Below are positions 1 to 6,614 of a stretch of 12,039 nucleotides of DNA, one piece after another. The notes below the pieces were generated by a model. It searched no databases. It worked only from the letters and a program-made list of their open reading frames with translations, and was not told the DNA's origin. Made by a program: the position numbers and the translations under genes. This DNA comes from Candidatus Omnitrophota bacterium (GTDB lineage Bacteria > Omnitrophota > Gorgyraeia > Aquiviventales > Aquiviventaceae), in the NCBI GenBank assembly GCA_023247155.1, contig JAHFGZ010000022.1:3090-15128 (forward strand). The letters are read 5' to 3'. How positions within the stretch are numbered: the first letter of the stretch is position 1; every line of letters starts with the position of its first letter.

Positions 1-1
1 C

Positions 2-211
2 CGCCGTCCGGGTGCGCCGCGCCCGGCCCCGACCCGCGGGATCACCTGGCTCGCGATGCCGCAGGTCGACATCGCCTCAACGGACATCCGGCGGCGGCTG
101 GCCTCCGGCCGCTCCATCCGGTACCTCGTGCCGCCCCCCGTGGAGCGCTACCTCCTCCGGCACCAGCTCTACGCGCGGACCGCCGCGCCGGGCCGTCGGG
201 GCGGTCCGTGA
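2..211 (+). CDS. nadD: Nicotinate-nucleotide adenylyltransferase, C-terminal end (partial)
   Basis: The window opens inside this gene; 69 codons and the TGA at 209-211 are visible. The reading frame gives ITWLAMPQVDIASTDIRRR followed by SGRSIRYLVPPPVERYL. This is the characteristic end of NadD: the STDIR motif of the nucleotidyltransferase fold and the RYLVP segment after it. NadD adenylylates nicotinate mononucleotide to deamido-NAD in the cytoplasmic NAD synthesis pathway. The 5' part with the GGxFDPxHxGH motif lies outside the window. The next gene starts one base after this stop, so the two are probably cotranscribed. NadD is often found close to rsfS in bacteria, and rsfS lies 1.2 kb downstream here, which supports the call. 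The last ten or so residues are arginine- and glycine-rich and poorly conserved. Confidence 0.9.
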   Translation, partial: RRPGAPRPAPTRGITWLAMPQVDIASTDIRRRLASGRSIRYLVPPPVERYLLRHQLYARTAAPGRRGGP

Positions 212-212
212 G

Positions 213-1214
213 ATGGTCACCCTGCCGGTGGTCATCCTGTTAGCGGCGCTCCTGGGGATCTCCGCGCTCGTCTCAGCCTCCGAGGCGGCGATGCTCTCCA
301 TCAACAAGGTCCGCCTGCGCCACCTCGTCGAGCAGGGGCACCGCAGCGCCACGCTGACCTTCGAGCTGCTGACCCGGCTGGACCGGGTGATCGGCACGCT
401 GCTCATCGCGAACAACCTGGTCAATGTCGCCATCTCCGCGATCGCCGCGTGGATCTTCATCTCCCTCTTCGGATCGGAGGCCGGGCTGGCGATCGCCACG
501 GGGGTCGTGACGGTCGTGCTGCTCCTGGTGGGTGAGGTGACGCCGAAGACGTTCGCGGCGACGCACGCCGAGACGGTGATGTTCGTCATGGCCCGGCCCC
601 TGCAGCTCTTGATGTGGGTCCTCGCCCCGGTCGCCGCGTTCTTCACCTGGGCCGCCCGGTGGCTGCTGCGGCTCCTGCGCATCCCGACCAAGCGGCGCTC
701 CCCGCTCGTCACCGAGGAGGAGATCAAGGTGATGATCCAGATGGGGCGCGAGGCCGGGGTGCTGGCCGAGGGAGAGCTGCGGATGCTCCACCGGATCTTC
801 GAGTTCAGCGATTCGGTGGTGCGCGAGGTCATGGTGCCCCGCCAGCAGATTGTGGGCATCGACCTCAACGCGAAGCCGGAGGAGGCGCTGGACGTGCTCA
901 TCGAGGAAGGGCACGCCAGGGTGCCGGTGTACCGCGGGACGCTGGACCAGGTCGTCGGCGTCATCTATGCGCGGGACCTGCTGGCGATGGTCCGGCACGG
1001 CGGGCTCTTCGTCCTGCCGGACCTCATCCGCCCCGTGGCGTTCGTGTTCGGGACCAAGCGCGTGGCGGAGCTGCTGAGCGAGTTCCAGCGGGACAAGGTG
1101 CAGATCGCCATCGTGCAGGACGCGAAGGGCGCCACGGCCGGCCTCGTCACCATCGAAGACCTGCTCGAGGAGATCGTCGGGGAGATCCACGAGGAGGCGC
1201 CCCCGCGCCGCTGA
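213..1214 (+). CDS. DUF21 (CNNM) and CBS-domain membrane protein, HlyC/CorC-like
   Basis: The product is 333 residues from the ATG at 213. An in-frame extension to base 12 exists, but it overlaps nadD and is arginine/serine-rich, so it is rejected. The N-terminal 180 residues form a DUF21/CNNM membrane domain. A hydrophobic helix carries the signature SASEAAMLSI, two further helices span about residues 65-110, GEVTPKTFA follows, and a fourth helix starts with QLLMWVLAPVAAFF. A CBS pair follows, the first from MVPR at residue 207 and the second ending in GLVTIEDLLEEIVGEI near residue 325. Such proteins sit in the inner membrane and are linked to magnesium or cobalt transport or efflux; the substrate here is unknown. 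The chain stops right after the second CBS domain, so the C-terminal CorC_HlyC domain of longer family members is absent. Short versions of this kind are known. Confidence 0.9.
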   Translation: MVTLPVVILLAALLGISALVSASEAAMLSINKVRLRHLVEQGHRSATLTFELLTRLDRVIGTLLIANNLVNVAISAIAAWIFISLFGSEAGLAIATGVVTVVLLLVGEVTPKTFAATHAETVMFVMARPLQLLMWVLAPVAAFFTWAARWLLRLLRIPTKRRSPLVTEEEIKVMIQMGREAGVLAEGELRMLHRIFEFSDSVVREVMVPRQQIVGIDLNAKPEEALDVLIEEGHARVPVYRGTLDQVVGVIYARDLLAMVRHGGLFVLPDLIRPVAFVFGTKRVAELLSEFQRDKVQIAIVQDAKGATAGLVTIEDLLEEIVGEIHEEAPPRR

Positions 1215-1218
1215 TCGC

Positions 1219-1248
1219 TTGACAGTTGCGGGGAGGCCATGCTAGGCT
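1219..1248 (+). promoter_or_regulatory. Sigma-70-type promoter before the DUF5679 gene
   Basis: A perfect -35 box TTGACA lies at 1219-1224. After an 18-base spacer, TAGGCT at 1243-1248 matches TATAAT at three positions and is preceded by TG one base upstream (1240-1241), giving an extended -10. Transcription would start near 1255, leaving a leader of about 45 bases before the ATG at 1301. It lies in the first real gap in the window (1215-1300), so it probably drives the DUF5679-rsfS-argS-mfd-surA-pdxA-rsmA series. This is inferred from sequence only. Confidence 0.65.
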
Positions 1249-1289
1249 GTGCGGTGCTCGCGAAGAGGCCGACGGGATTGCAACCCAAC

Positions 1290-1296
1290 AAGGAGG
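1290..1296 (+). promoter_or_regulatory. Strong ribosome binding site of the DUF5679 gene
   Basis: AAGGAGG lies four bases before the ATG at 1301. It is the best Shine-Dalgarno sequence in the window. It decides the start of the small zinc-ribbon gene against the longer in-frame extension that begins at 1226. Confidence 0.8.
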
Positions 1297-1300
1297 GTCG

Positions 1301-1441
1301 ATGGAGGCGTACTGCGTCAAGTGCAAGGCGAAACGCGAGATGAAGGACGCCAAGCAGGTCAAGATGAAGAACGGCCGTTCCGCCATGAAAGGGCGCTGTC
1401 CCACCTGCGGGACCGGGTTGTACCGCATCATGAGTTCGTGA
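1301..1441 (+). CDS. Small zinc-ribbon protein, DUF5679 family
   Basis: The 46-residue product begins MEAYCVKCKAKREMKDAKQV. Two CxxC pairs (C5/C8 and C33/C36) flank a basic stretch with the motif KMKNGR, and GRCPTCGTGLYRI closes the protein. This matches the DUF5679 family: tiny proteins of unknown function with a single zinc ribbon that very probably binds one zinc ion through the four cysteines. The ATG follows a strong ribosome binding site. Its stop overlaps the start of rsfS as GTGA, so translation of the two is likely coupled. Position next to rsfS and the basic charge suggest an RNA or ribosome connection, but that is inference only. It is complete. Confidence 0.85.
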   Translation: MEAYCVKCKAKREMKDAKQVKMKNGRSAMKGRCPTCGTGLYRIMSS

Positions 1442-1854
1442 GCGGCCAACGCGCGCCGGCAGGGTCGGCGATTGACAGCCAGGCGAAGGCGCTGCTCGCG
1501 GCGCGGGCCGCGCTAGCGAAGCTGGCCGAGGACGTGGTCGTGATGGATCTCCGGGCCGTGTCGACCCTGACTGACTTTTTCATCCTCTGCACCGCGGGGA
1601 GCGAGCGGCAGCTTGACGCGCTGAAGGACCACATTGAAGGCGAGTTGGCGCGGCACGGGTGCCCGGTCCGGCACATCGAGGGCGCAGCGCCCCCCGGCGG
1701 GCCTCCCCGGGCCTCTGAGCGCGACCTCCGGTGGATCTTGATGGACTGCGGCGACATCATCGTGCATCTGCTGGACCAGCCGACCCGCGCCTTCTACCGG
1801 CTGGAGGATCTCTGGGCGGACGCCCCGCGACTTCCGCTCCCCCAGGCGCGCTGA
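1438..1854 (+). CDS. rsfS: Ribosomal silencing factor RsfS
   Basis: The product is 138 residues when started at the GTG at 1438, which overlaps the preceding stop (GTGA). The longer frame from 1249 is antisense-like filler over the DUF5679 gene. The RsfS/DUF143 fold is clear: VVVMDLRAVSTLTDFFILCT, then a helix with SERQLDALKDHIEGEL, then ILMDCGDIIVHLLDQPTRAFYRLEDLW. The last part is the family signature (DxGDxxVHxxxxxxRxxYxLExLW). RsfS binds uL14 on the large ribosomal subunit and blocks subunit joining when nutrients are short. Residues around 83-95 carry a Pro/Gly/Ala-rich insertion (GAAPPGGPPRASERD) in the loop between the two halves, longer than usual. Linkage with nadD is a widespread arrangement. 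Confidence 0.93.
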   Translation: MSGQRAPAGSAIDSQAKALLAARAALAKLAEDVVVMDLRAVSTLTDFFILCTAGSERQLDALKDHIEGELARHGCPVRHIEGAAPPGGPPRASERDLRWILMDCGDIIVHLLDQPTRAFYRLEDLWADAPRLPLPQAR

Positions 1855-1915
1855 CGGCGGCCCATCCGCCGGCACCGCGCAGCCCGTCCCGCTCCAGCCT
1901 CGCGCTCCTCCCCGT

Positions 1916-3553
1916 ATGACGGCGATAGAAGACACGCTCCATCGAATCCTCCGGGACGCCGTGTCCGGCGACGCGGTGGCCGACGGCTTCCTCCGGTGGG
2001 ACATTCCCAAGGACCCCTCGTTCGGCGACCTCTCCAACGCGGTGCCCTTCAAGCTGGCGGCCGGCCGGCGGCAGCCGCCCCAGCGGATCGCCGAGGAGCT
2101 CTCCGCCATGTTCCTCGCCCGCTGCCGCGAGGCGGGCGCGGCCGACTGGATCGAGCGGGTCGAGGCGAAGGCGGGGTTCCTCAACATCTTCCTCTCGCAG
2201 CGGGCGCTGACCCAGGTCCTGCGGCAGATCCTCCGCCAGCGCCGCCGCTACGGCACGCACCGGCCCCGACAGCGTCAGGCCATCACCATCGAGTTCGTGA
2301 GCGCCAACCCCACCGGCCCCCTGAGCGTCGCCCATGGCCGCCAGGCCGCGGTCGGCGATGTCCTCGCGCGGCTGTTGCGCTCCCAGGGCTGCCGCGTCAC
2401 CACGGAGTTCTACCTCAACGACGAGGGCCGCCAGATCGAGCTGCTCGGGCGGTCGCTGCGGGCCCGGTACCTGCAGCAGCTGGGACGGGATGAGCCGTTT
2501 CCCGAGGACGGCTACCAGGGGCGCTACGTGACGGAGAGCGGCGCCAGGCTGTGCAAACGCCACGGCGGCCGCTTGGCCGATGAGCCGCTTGCGTATTTCA
2601 TGGCGGTCGGCATGCAGGAACAGCTGGCTGAGATGCGGCGGGTGCTCAGGACGTTCGGGTTGGCGTTTGACCGGTGGACCAGCCAGCGGCGGCTCAGGAC
2701 CTCCGGCCGGATTGACCGCGTCCTGCGCCTGCTGCGGGAGCGGGGCGCGCTGTATGAGGCCGAGGACGCGCTGTGGTTCGCCTCGACCACGTACGGCGAC
2801 GACAAGGACCGCGTCGTGCGCAAGCGCGACGGGGAGCTGACGTATCTTGCGCCCGACATCGCCTACCATTGGTGGAAGTTCCGGCGCGGCTATGACCGGG
2901 TGCTCAACCTGTGGGGCCCGGATCACCACGGCTACATCGGGCGGATCAAGGCGGCCCTCACTGCGCTGGGGCTGCCGGCGGACCGGCTGGTCGTGCGCAT
3001 CGTCCAGCTCGTCACGCTCTCCCGCAAGGGCGCCCCGGTCCCGATGTCGAAGCGCCAGGGCGAGTTCGTCACGTTCCGCGAGGTCCTCGACGAGGTGGGG
3101 GTGGATGCGACGCGCTTCTTCTACCTCATGCGGACGATGGAAAGCCACCTCGACTTCGACCTCGAGCTGGCCAAGGCCCAGTCGCAGGAGAACCCCGTCT
3201 ACTATGTCCAGTACGCCCATGCGCGGATCTGCAGCATCCTCGCAAAAAGCGCCCGGCACGTTCGGCGGCCGGACCTGCGCCTGCTCGAGGAGCCGGAGGA
3301 GCGGCTCCTCCTGCGCGGCCTCTTTCAGTACCCCATCGTGCTGCGCCTCTGCACGGGGTCGCTGGAGCCGCACGGCCTGACCGCCTACCTTCGGAAGCTG
3401 GCCGAGTGCTTCCACGTGTTCTACACGAAGCACCGCGTCATCAGCGATGACCGGGAGCGCTCCGCAGCCCGCCTGGCGCTCGTCCGGGCGACGCGGCAGG
3501 TGTTGGAGAACGGCCTCGGGATCCTTGGCGTGAGCGCGCCCCGCCACATGTGA
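1916..3553 (+). CDS. argS: Arginyl-tRNA synthetase
   Basis: The product is 545 residues and complete. It is a class I aminoacyl-tRNA synthetase that charges tRNA-Arg. An N-terminal Arg-tRNA-synthetase domain (about 1-85) contains the typical DIPKDPSFGDLSNAVPFKLA. The catalytic core has SANPTGPLSVAHGRQAAVGD at residues 129 onward, where the HIGH signature reads S137-V-A-H140. LNLWGPDHHGYIGRI follows, and PMSKRQGEFVTFREVLDEVG near 376-395 replaces KMSKS, as is common in ArgS. The DALR anticodon-binding domain runs from about 435 and ends in the standard GILGVSAPRHM. The ATG at 1916 has no visible Shine-Dalgarno; 61 bases separate it from rsfS and show nothing notable. The stop overlaps the start of mfd. 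Confidence 0.96.
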   Translation: MTAIEDTLHRILRDAVSGDAVADGFLRWDIPKDPSFGDLSNAVPFKLAAGRRQPPQRIAEELSAMFLARCREAGAADWIERVEAKAGFLNIFLSQRALTQVLRQILRQRRRYGTHRPRQRQAITIEFVSANPTGPLSVAHGRQAAVGDVLARLLRSQGCRVTTEFYLNDEGRQIELLGRSLRARYLQQLGRDEPFPEDGYQGRYVTESGARLCKRHGGRLADEPLAYFMAVGMQEQLAEMRRVLRTFGLAFDRWTSQRRLRTSGRIDRVLRLLRERGALYEAEDALWFASTTYGDDKDRVVRKRDGELTYLAPDIAYHWWKFRRGYDRVLNLWGPDHHGYIGRIKAALTALGLPADRLVVRIVQLVTLSRKGAPVPMSKRQGEFVTFREVLDEVGVDATRFFYLMRTMESHLDFDLELAKAQSQENPVYYVQYAHARICSILAKSARHVRRPDLRLLEEPEERLLLRGLFQYPIVLRLCTGSLEPHGLTAYLRKLAECFHVFYTKHRVISDDRERSAARLALVRATRQVLENGLGILGVSAPRHM

Positions 3554-5466
3554 TGCTGGAATACGCCCGGCTCTCCGTCGATCAACGGCTGCCGCTCGAC
3601 CGGTTCCTCGGGCAGTTGAGCCAGTTCGGCTACCGCCGCGTGGACCAGGTGGCCGACCCGGGCGAGTTCGCGCTGCGCGGCGGTGTGCTCGACCTCTTCC
3701 CGGCCACCTTTGAATCGCCGCTCCGGATCGAGCTGGACGGCTCGCGCGTCGTCTCGATCCGCAGCTTCAACCCGCAGACGCTCGAGACCCTGGACCGCCA
3801 CACGCTGGTGGTCGTCCTCCCGCGGCCGGTGCACGCCCGCGTGTCGCTCGAGGCGCCCTTCGAGTCGTTCGTCGACCTCAAGGAGGGGGACTACGCCGTG
3901 CACCTCGAGCACGGCATCGGCCGCTACCTCGGCCGCGCGGCGCTCCCGGGCCGGGAGGGGCCGCGGGAGGCGCTGCTGCTCGAGTACGCCGGGGGCGACC
4001 GGCTCTACGTGCCGATGGACCAGGTCCACTTGGTCCAGAAGTACGTGGCGTTCGGCGCGCGCACGCCTGCGCTCCACACCCTCGGCGGCACCGCCTGGCA
4101 GCGGGCGAAGGCCCGGGCCTACGCCGGCGCGTGGACCTACGCGAAGACGCTGCTGGAGCTGCAGGCCAAGCGGCTGGCCCTGCCCGGCCATGCCTTCGCC
4201 GCCGACCATGAGTGGCAGCGCGCGTTCGAGGCCGCGTTCCCCTACCGCGAGACGCCCGACCAGATGAGTGCCGCCGCCGACGTGAAGCGGGACATGGAGC
4301 GTGCGCGGCCGATGGACCGGGTCCTGCTGGGGGACGTCGGCTACGGGAAGACCGAGGTGGCCATGCGGGCGGCGTTCAAGGCGGTGATGGACCACACGCA
4401 GGCGGCGGTCCTGGTCCCCACGACGATCCTCGCCTACCAGCACCACCGGACGTTCACGAAGCGGCTGCAGGGCTTCCCCGTGCAGGTGGAGATGCTCAGC
4501 CGGTTCCAGTCGGATGCCGCGCAGCGCCAGACGCTCGACGCGCTGGCCCGCGGCGGCTGCGACATCGTCATCGGGACCCACCGGTTGCTCTCCGGCGATG
4601 TCCGGTTCAAGGACCTCGGGCTGCTCATCGTGGATGAGGAGCAGCGCTTCGGCGTGCAGGACAAGGAGCGGCTGAAGCAGTGGCGCACGCAGCTGGACGT
4701 CCTGACCCTCTCGGCCACGCCCATCCCCCGGACGCTCTACCTGGCGCTGGTCGGCGCGCGGGACCTCTCGCTCATCGCCACGCCGCCGGAGAACCGGCAT
4801 CCGATCGAGACCCATATCGTCGAGGAGGATGACGGGGCGCTGCGTCGCTGGCTCCTGAAGGAGCTGGAGCGCGGCGGGCAGACGTATCTCGTGCACAACC
4901 GCGTGCACGACATCCACCGGGTGGCCCGGCGGGTGGCCGAGCTGGTCCCCGAGGCCCGCGTGGGGACCGCCCATGGCCAGATGGCGGAAGGGGAGCTGGA
5001 GCGGGTGATGGTGGCCTTCATCGAGGGCGCCCTCGATGTCCTGGTGACGACGACCATCATCGAGTCCGGCATCGACATCCCCAACGCGAACACCCTGATC
5101 GTGCGGGACGCGGACGCCTTCGGCCTCGCCGACCTCTACCAGCTCCGCGGCCGCGTGGGGCGCTTCGACCGCCGGGCGTACGCGTACCTGACGGTGTCCA
5201 AGCCCTCGACGCTGACGGCGGAGGCGCGGACGCGCCTCACCGCGATGACGGAGCACACCGCGCTGGGGTCCGGATTCAAGATCGCGATGGAGGACCTGAA
5301 GCTCCGCGGGGCGGGGAACCTGCTCGGCATCGAGCAGTCCGGGCACGTCACCGCGGTCGGGTTCGACCTCTACTGCCGGCTGCTGCGCGAGGCGGTCGGG
5401 CGGATCAAGGCGGAGGGCCCGGCCCCGCCGGAGGGGGCGAGCCTCGCGGCGATGGAGCGACGATGA
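3550..5466 (+). CDS. mfd: Short Mfd-like RNA-polymerase-interacting DNA translocase
   Basis: The 638-residue product matches the middle of transcription-repair coupling factor Mfd, which is usually about 1,100-1,200 residues. Residues 14-95 match the second half of the UvrB-like module (GYRRVDQVADPGEFALRGG and LDLFP). The RNA-polymerase-interaction domain starts at D109 (DLKEGDYAVHLEHGIGRYLG). The two RecA-like motor domains carry Walker A GDVGYGKT (261-268), DEEQ (362-365), LSATPIPRT, TTTIIESGIDIPNANT (500 on), QLRGRVGR (531-538) and LKLRGAGNLLGIEQSGH. The chain ends just after VGFDLYCRLLREAV. The first UvrB-like half, the UvrA-binding D2 domain, the D3 region and the C-terminal regulatory D7 domain are therefore absent. 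The start (GTG 3550 or ATG 3553) overlaps the complete argS, so the shortness is not an assembly break. The presence of the RNA-polymerase-interaction domain excludes RecG. Confidence 0.9.
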   Translation: MMLEYARLSVDQRLPLDRFLGQLSQFGYRRVDQVADPGEFALRGGVLDLFPATFESPLRIELDGSRVVSIRSFNPQTLETLDRHTLVVVLPRPVHARVSLEAPFESFVDLKEGDYAVHLEHGIGRYLGRAALPGREGPREALLLEYAGGDRLYVPMDQVHLVQKYVAFGARTPALHTLGGTAWQRAKARAYAGAWTYAKTLLELQAKRLALPGHAFAADHEWQRAFEAAFPYRETPDQMSAAADVKRDMERARPMDRVLLGDVGYGKTEVAMRAAFKAVMDHTQAAVLVPTTILAYQHHRTFTKRLQGFPVQVEMLSRFQSDAAQRQTLDALARGGCDIVIGTHRLLSGDVRFKDLGLLIVDEEQRFGVQDKERLKQWRTQLDVLTLSATPIPRTLYLALVGARDLSLIATPPENRHPIETHIVEEDDGALRRWLLKELERGGQTYLVHNRVHDIHRVARRVAELVPEARVGTAHGQMAEGELERVMVAFIEGALDVLVTTTIIESGIDIPNANTLIVRDADAFGLADLYQLRGRVGRFDRRAYAYLTVSKPSTLTAEARTRLTAMTEHTALGSGFKIAMEDLKLRGAGNLLGIEQSGHVTAVGFDLYCRLLREAVGRIKAEGPAPPEGASLAAMERR

Positions 5467-6614
5467 TAGTCCCGGGGGCAGGTCTGCTCTGTCGGACACG
5501 GCTTCGGAAAAAGTGCCTGGCTCTTTTTCAAGCCGCGCGTCCCATCGAGAAAAAGTGCCTGGCACTTTTTCCCCGTGGGCCAAAAGAGCCAGGCACTTTG
5601 CCGGCGGGGTCCCGAAGCTCGCAAAGTGCCAGGCACTTTTGGCCGCCACGAGGCGTTCGACAGAGCGGACGCGTCCTCCTCATTTGTCTGCTGGCGTGGG
5701 GCATGGCGGGGCCGGTCCAGGCGGGCACGGTGAATCGCATCGTGGCCGTCGTCAACGATGACGTGATCACGGAAGCCGATGTGGACGCCTACCTCAGCCT
5801 GCGGCTCGAGGAGCAGGAGGCGCCGCCGGATGCCGAGCCGGCCCAACTGCGCAGCACCGTGCTGCGGCGCCTCATCGAGCAGCGGGTGATCCTCCAGGAG
5901 GCCCGCCGGCAGGGCGTCGAGGTGGATGCGGACGACGTCACCGAGCGCGTCGAGGAGATCCGGCAGCGCTTCGATTCCGAAGAGGCGTTCCAGCGCTCGC
6001 TCGATGAGTCGCGCCTCTCCATGGAACGGCTCAAGGAGCAGCTGCGCGACCAGCTGATGGTGCAGCGGCTCATCGATCTGAAGGTCCGCGCCACCATCAC
6101 GGTCAGCCCGTTCGAAATCGCGAAGGAGCTCGAGGCCCACCCGGAGCTGGCCGGCGCCGGGGGCCGGGCGCGGGCCTCCCACATCCTGGTGCGGGTCAAC
6201 CAGGGCCGCTCAGTCGAGCAGGCCCGCACGCTGATTGCGGACCTTCGCCGTCAGCTGACCAGGGGGGCGGACTTCGCCGACCTGGCGAGGCGGTATTCCG
6301 AGGACCCCCAGGCGCAGGCCGGGGGGGCGCTGGGGTGGGTCGCCCGCGGCGAGCTGTTGCCGGAGCTCGACCAGGCGCTGTTCACGCTGAACGCGGGTGA
6401 GGTGTCTGAACCGATCCAGACGTCGCTGGGATTTCATCTGGTCAAGCTGGAGGAGCAGCGCACAGCCGAGAGCCGCGCCGACACGGAGGCCAATCATGCG
6501 GTCTCCCAGCAGCTCTATCAGAAAAAATTCCAGGCGGTGTTCAGCCGCTGGCTCGCGGGGCTGCTCCAGCGCGCCTATATCGAGGTCATCGCCCCTCGAC
6601 GGGATGCGGGGTGA
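5463..6614 (+). CDS. surA: SurA/PpiC-type periplasmic peptidyl-prolyl isomerase
   Basis: The open frame gives 383 residues from the ATG at 5463, which overlaps the mfd stop (ATGA). A signal peptide is clear only at residues 70-87 (VLLICLLAWGMAG, then PVQA before GTVNRIVAVVNDDVIT). After it come the SurA-type N-terminal helices to about 215. One parvulin domain (about 236-330) has ASHILV with H240, ADFADLARRYSEDP, GGALGWV and TSLGFHLVKLEE. E. coli SurA has two parvulin domains; this has one. Such proteins fold and chaperone outer-membrane proteins in the periplasm. The order surA-pdxA-rsmA supports the name. Residues 10-65 are encoded by an inverted-repeat element and include two KKCLALF copies. 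No ATG or GTG precedes the signal peptide other than the one at 5463 (a TTG lies at 5598; the ATG at 5703 is inside the signal), so the true start is uncertain. Confidence 0.85.
   Translation: MIVPGAGLLCRTRLRKKCLALFQAARPIEKKCLALFPRGPKEPGTLPAGSRSSQSARHFWPPRGVRQSGRVLLICLLAWGMAGPVQAGTVNRIVAVVNDDVITEADVDAYLSLRLEEQEAPPDAEPAQLRSTVLRRLIEQRVILQEARRQGVEVDADDVTERVEEIRQRFDSEEAFQRSLDESRLSMERLKEQLRDQLMVQRLIDLKVRATITVSPFEIAKELEAHPELAGAGGRARASHILVRVNQGRSVEQARTLIADLRRQLTRGADFADLARRYSEDPQAQAGGALGWVARGELLPELDQALFTLNAGEVSEPIQTSLGFHLVKLEEQRTAESRADTEANHAVSQQLYQKKFQAVFSRWLAGLLQRAYIEVIAPRRDAG
5508..5528 (+). repeat. Palindrome A of element 1
   Basis: The arms are AAAAAGTGCC and GGCTCTTTTT around a central T, with one mismatch (GTGCC against GGCTC). 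It reads in the surA frame as KKCLALF. Palindrome C (5582-5599) carries the same variant in reverse orientation. Confidence 0.85.
5550..5570 (+). repeat. Palindrome B of element 1
   Basis: This is a perfect palindrome with ten-base arms AAAAAGTGCC and GGCACTTTTT around a central T; the flanking G5549 and C5571 extend it by one pair. It again encodes KKCLALF in the surA frame and starts exactly 42 bases after palindrome A. Confidence 0.9.
5582..5599 (-). repeat. Palindrome C of element 1
   Basis: AAAAGAGCC, A, GGCACTTT is the reverse complement of palindrome A, including its variant base. It lies out of the codon phase used by copies A and B. Confidence 0.8.
5623..5639 (-). repeat. Palindrome D of element 1
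   Basis: AAAGTGCC, A, GGCACTTT is a perfect eight-base-arm palindrome. It is the reverse-orientation counterpart of copy B, told by its central A in place of T. Confidence 0.8.

Larger units (their letters stand above)
5482..5670. repeat. Inverted-repeat element 1 with four internal palindromes
   Basis: The 189-base element spans the mfd/surA junction. Its ends, GTCTGCTCTGTCGGAC (5482-5497) and GTTCGACAGAGCGGAC (5655-5670), are inverted repeats. They match at 14 of 16 positions, and the other two become G-U pairs in RNA. Inside lie four near-identical palindromes of about 20 bases, at 5508-5528, 5550-5570, 5582-5599 and 5623-5639. The right-end core TTCGACAGAGC recurs in element 2 at 8627-8637. 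No transposase is encoded. It resembles a non-autonomous REP/BIME- or MITE-like element. There is no clear target duplication. Confidence 0.75.

Noticed and set aside
1472..1477. A second TTGACA inside rsfS
   Set aside because: There is no -10-like sequence at 16-19 bases downstream, and it lies within coding sequence.
3243..3262. A possible decayed copy of the palindrome inside argS (AAAAAGCGCCCGGCACGTTC)
   Set aside because: It differs from the consensus at several positions, has no inverted ends, and encodes residues in a conserved ArgS region, so chance is the simpler explanation.
3550..5466. RecG instead of Mfd
   Set aside because: RecG has an N-terminal OB-fold wedge domain; here the RNA-polymerase-interaction domain (EGDYAVHLEHGIGRY) and a UvrB-like piece precede the motor, which is specific to Mfd.
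5550..5570. Rho-independent terminator
   Set aside because: The hairpin has a three-base loop at most and only three strong G-C pairs in the usable stem, it lies in an open reading frame, and A-tracts mirror the T-tracts. Weak termination remains possible but is not supported.
5508..5639. CRISPR-like repeat array
   Set aside because: The units are palindromes in both orientations with irregular, short spacing and variable ends; there are no cas genes and only four copies.
1757..5649. Long open frames on the minus strand opposite argS and mfd (596 and 742 codons)
   Set aside because: They lie antisense to clearly recognisable genes, are rich in Arg, Pro, Gly and His, match no family I know, and are expected where GC-rich third codon positions suppress stop codons.
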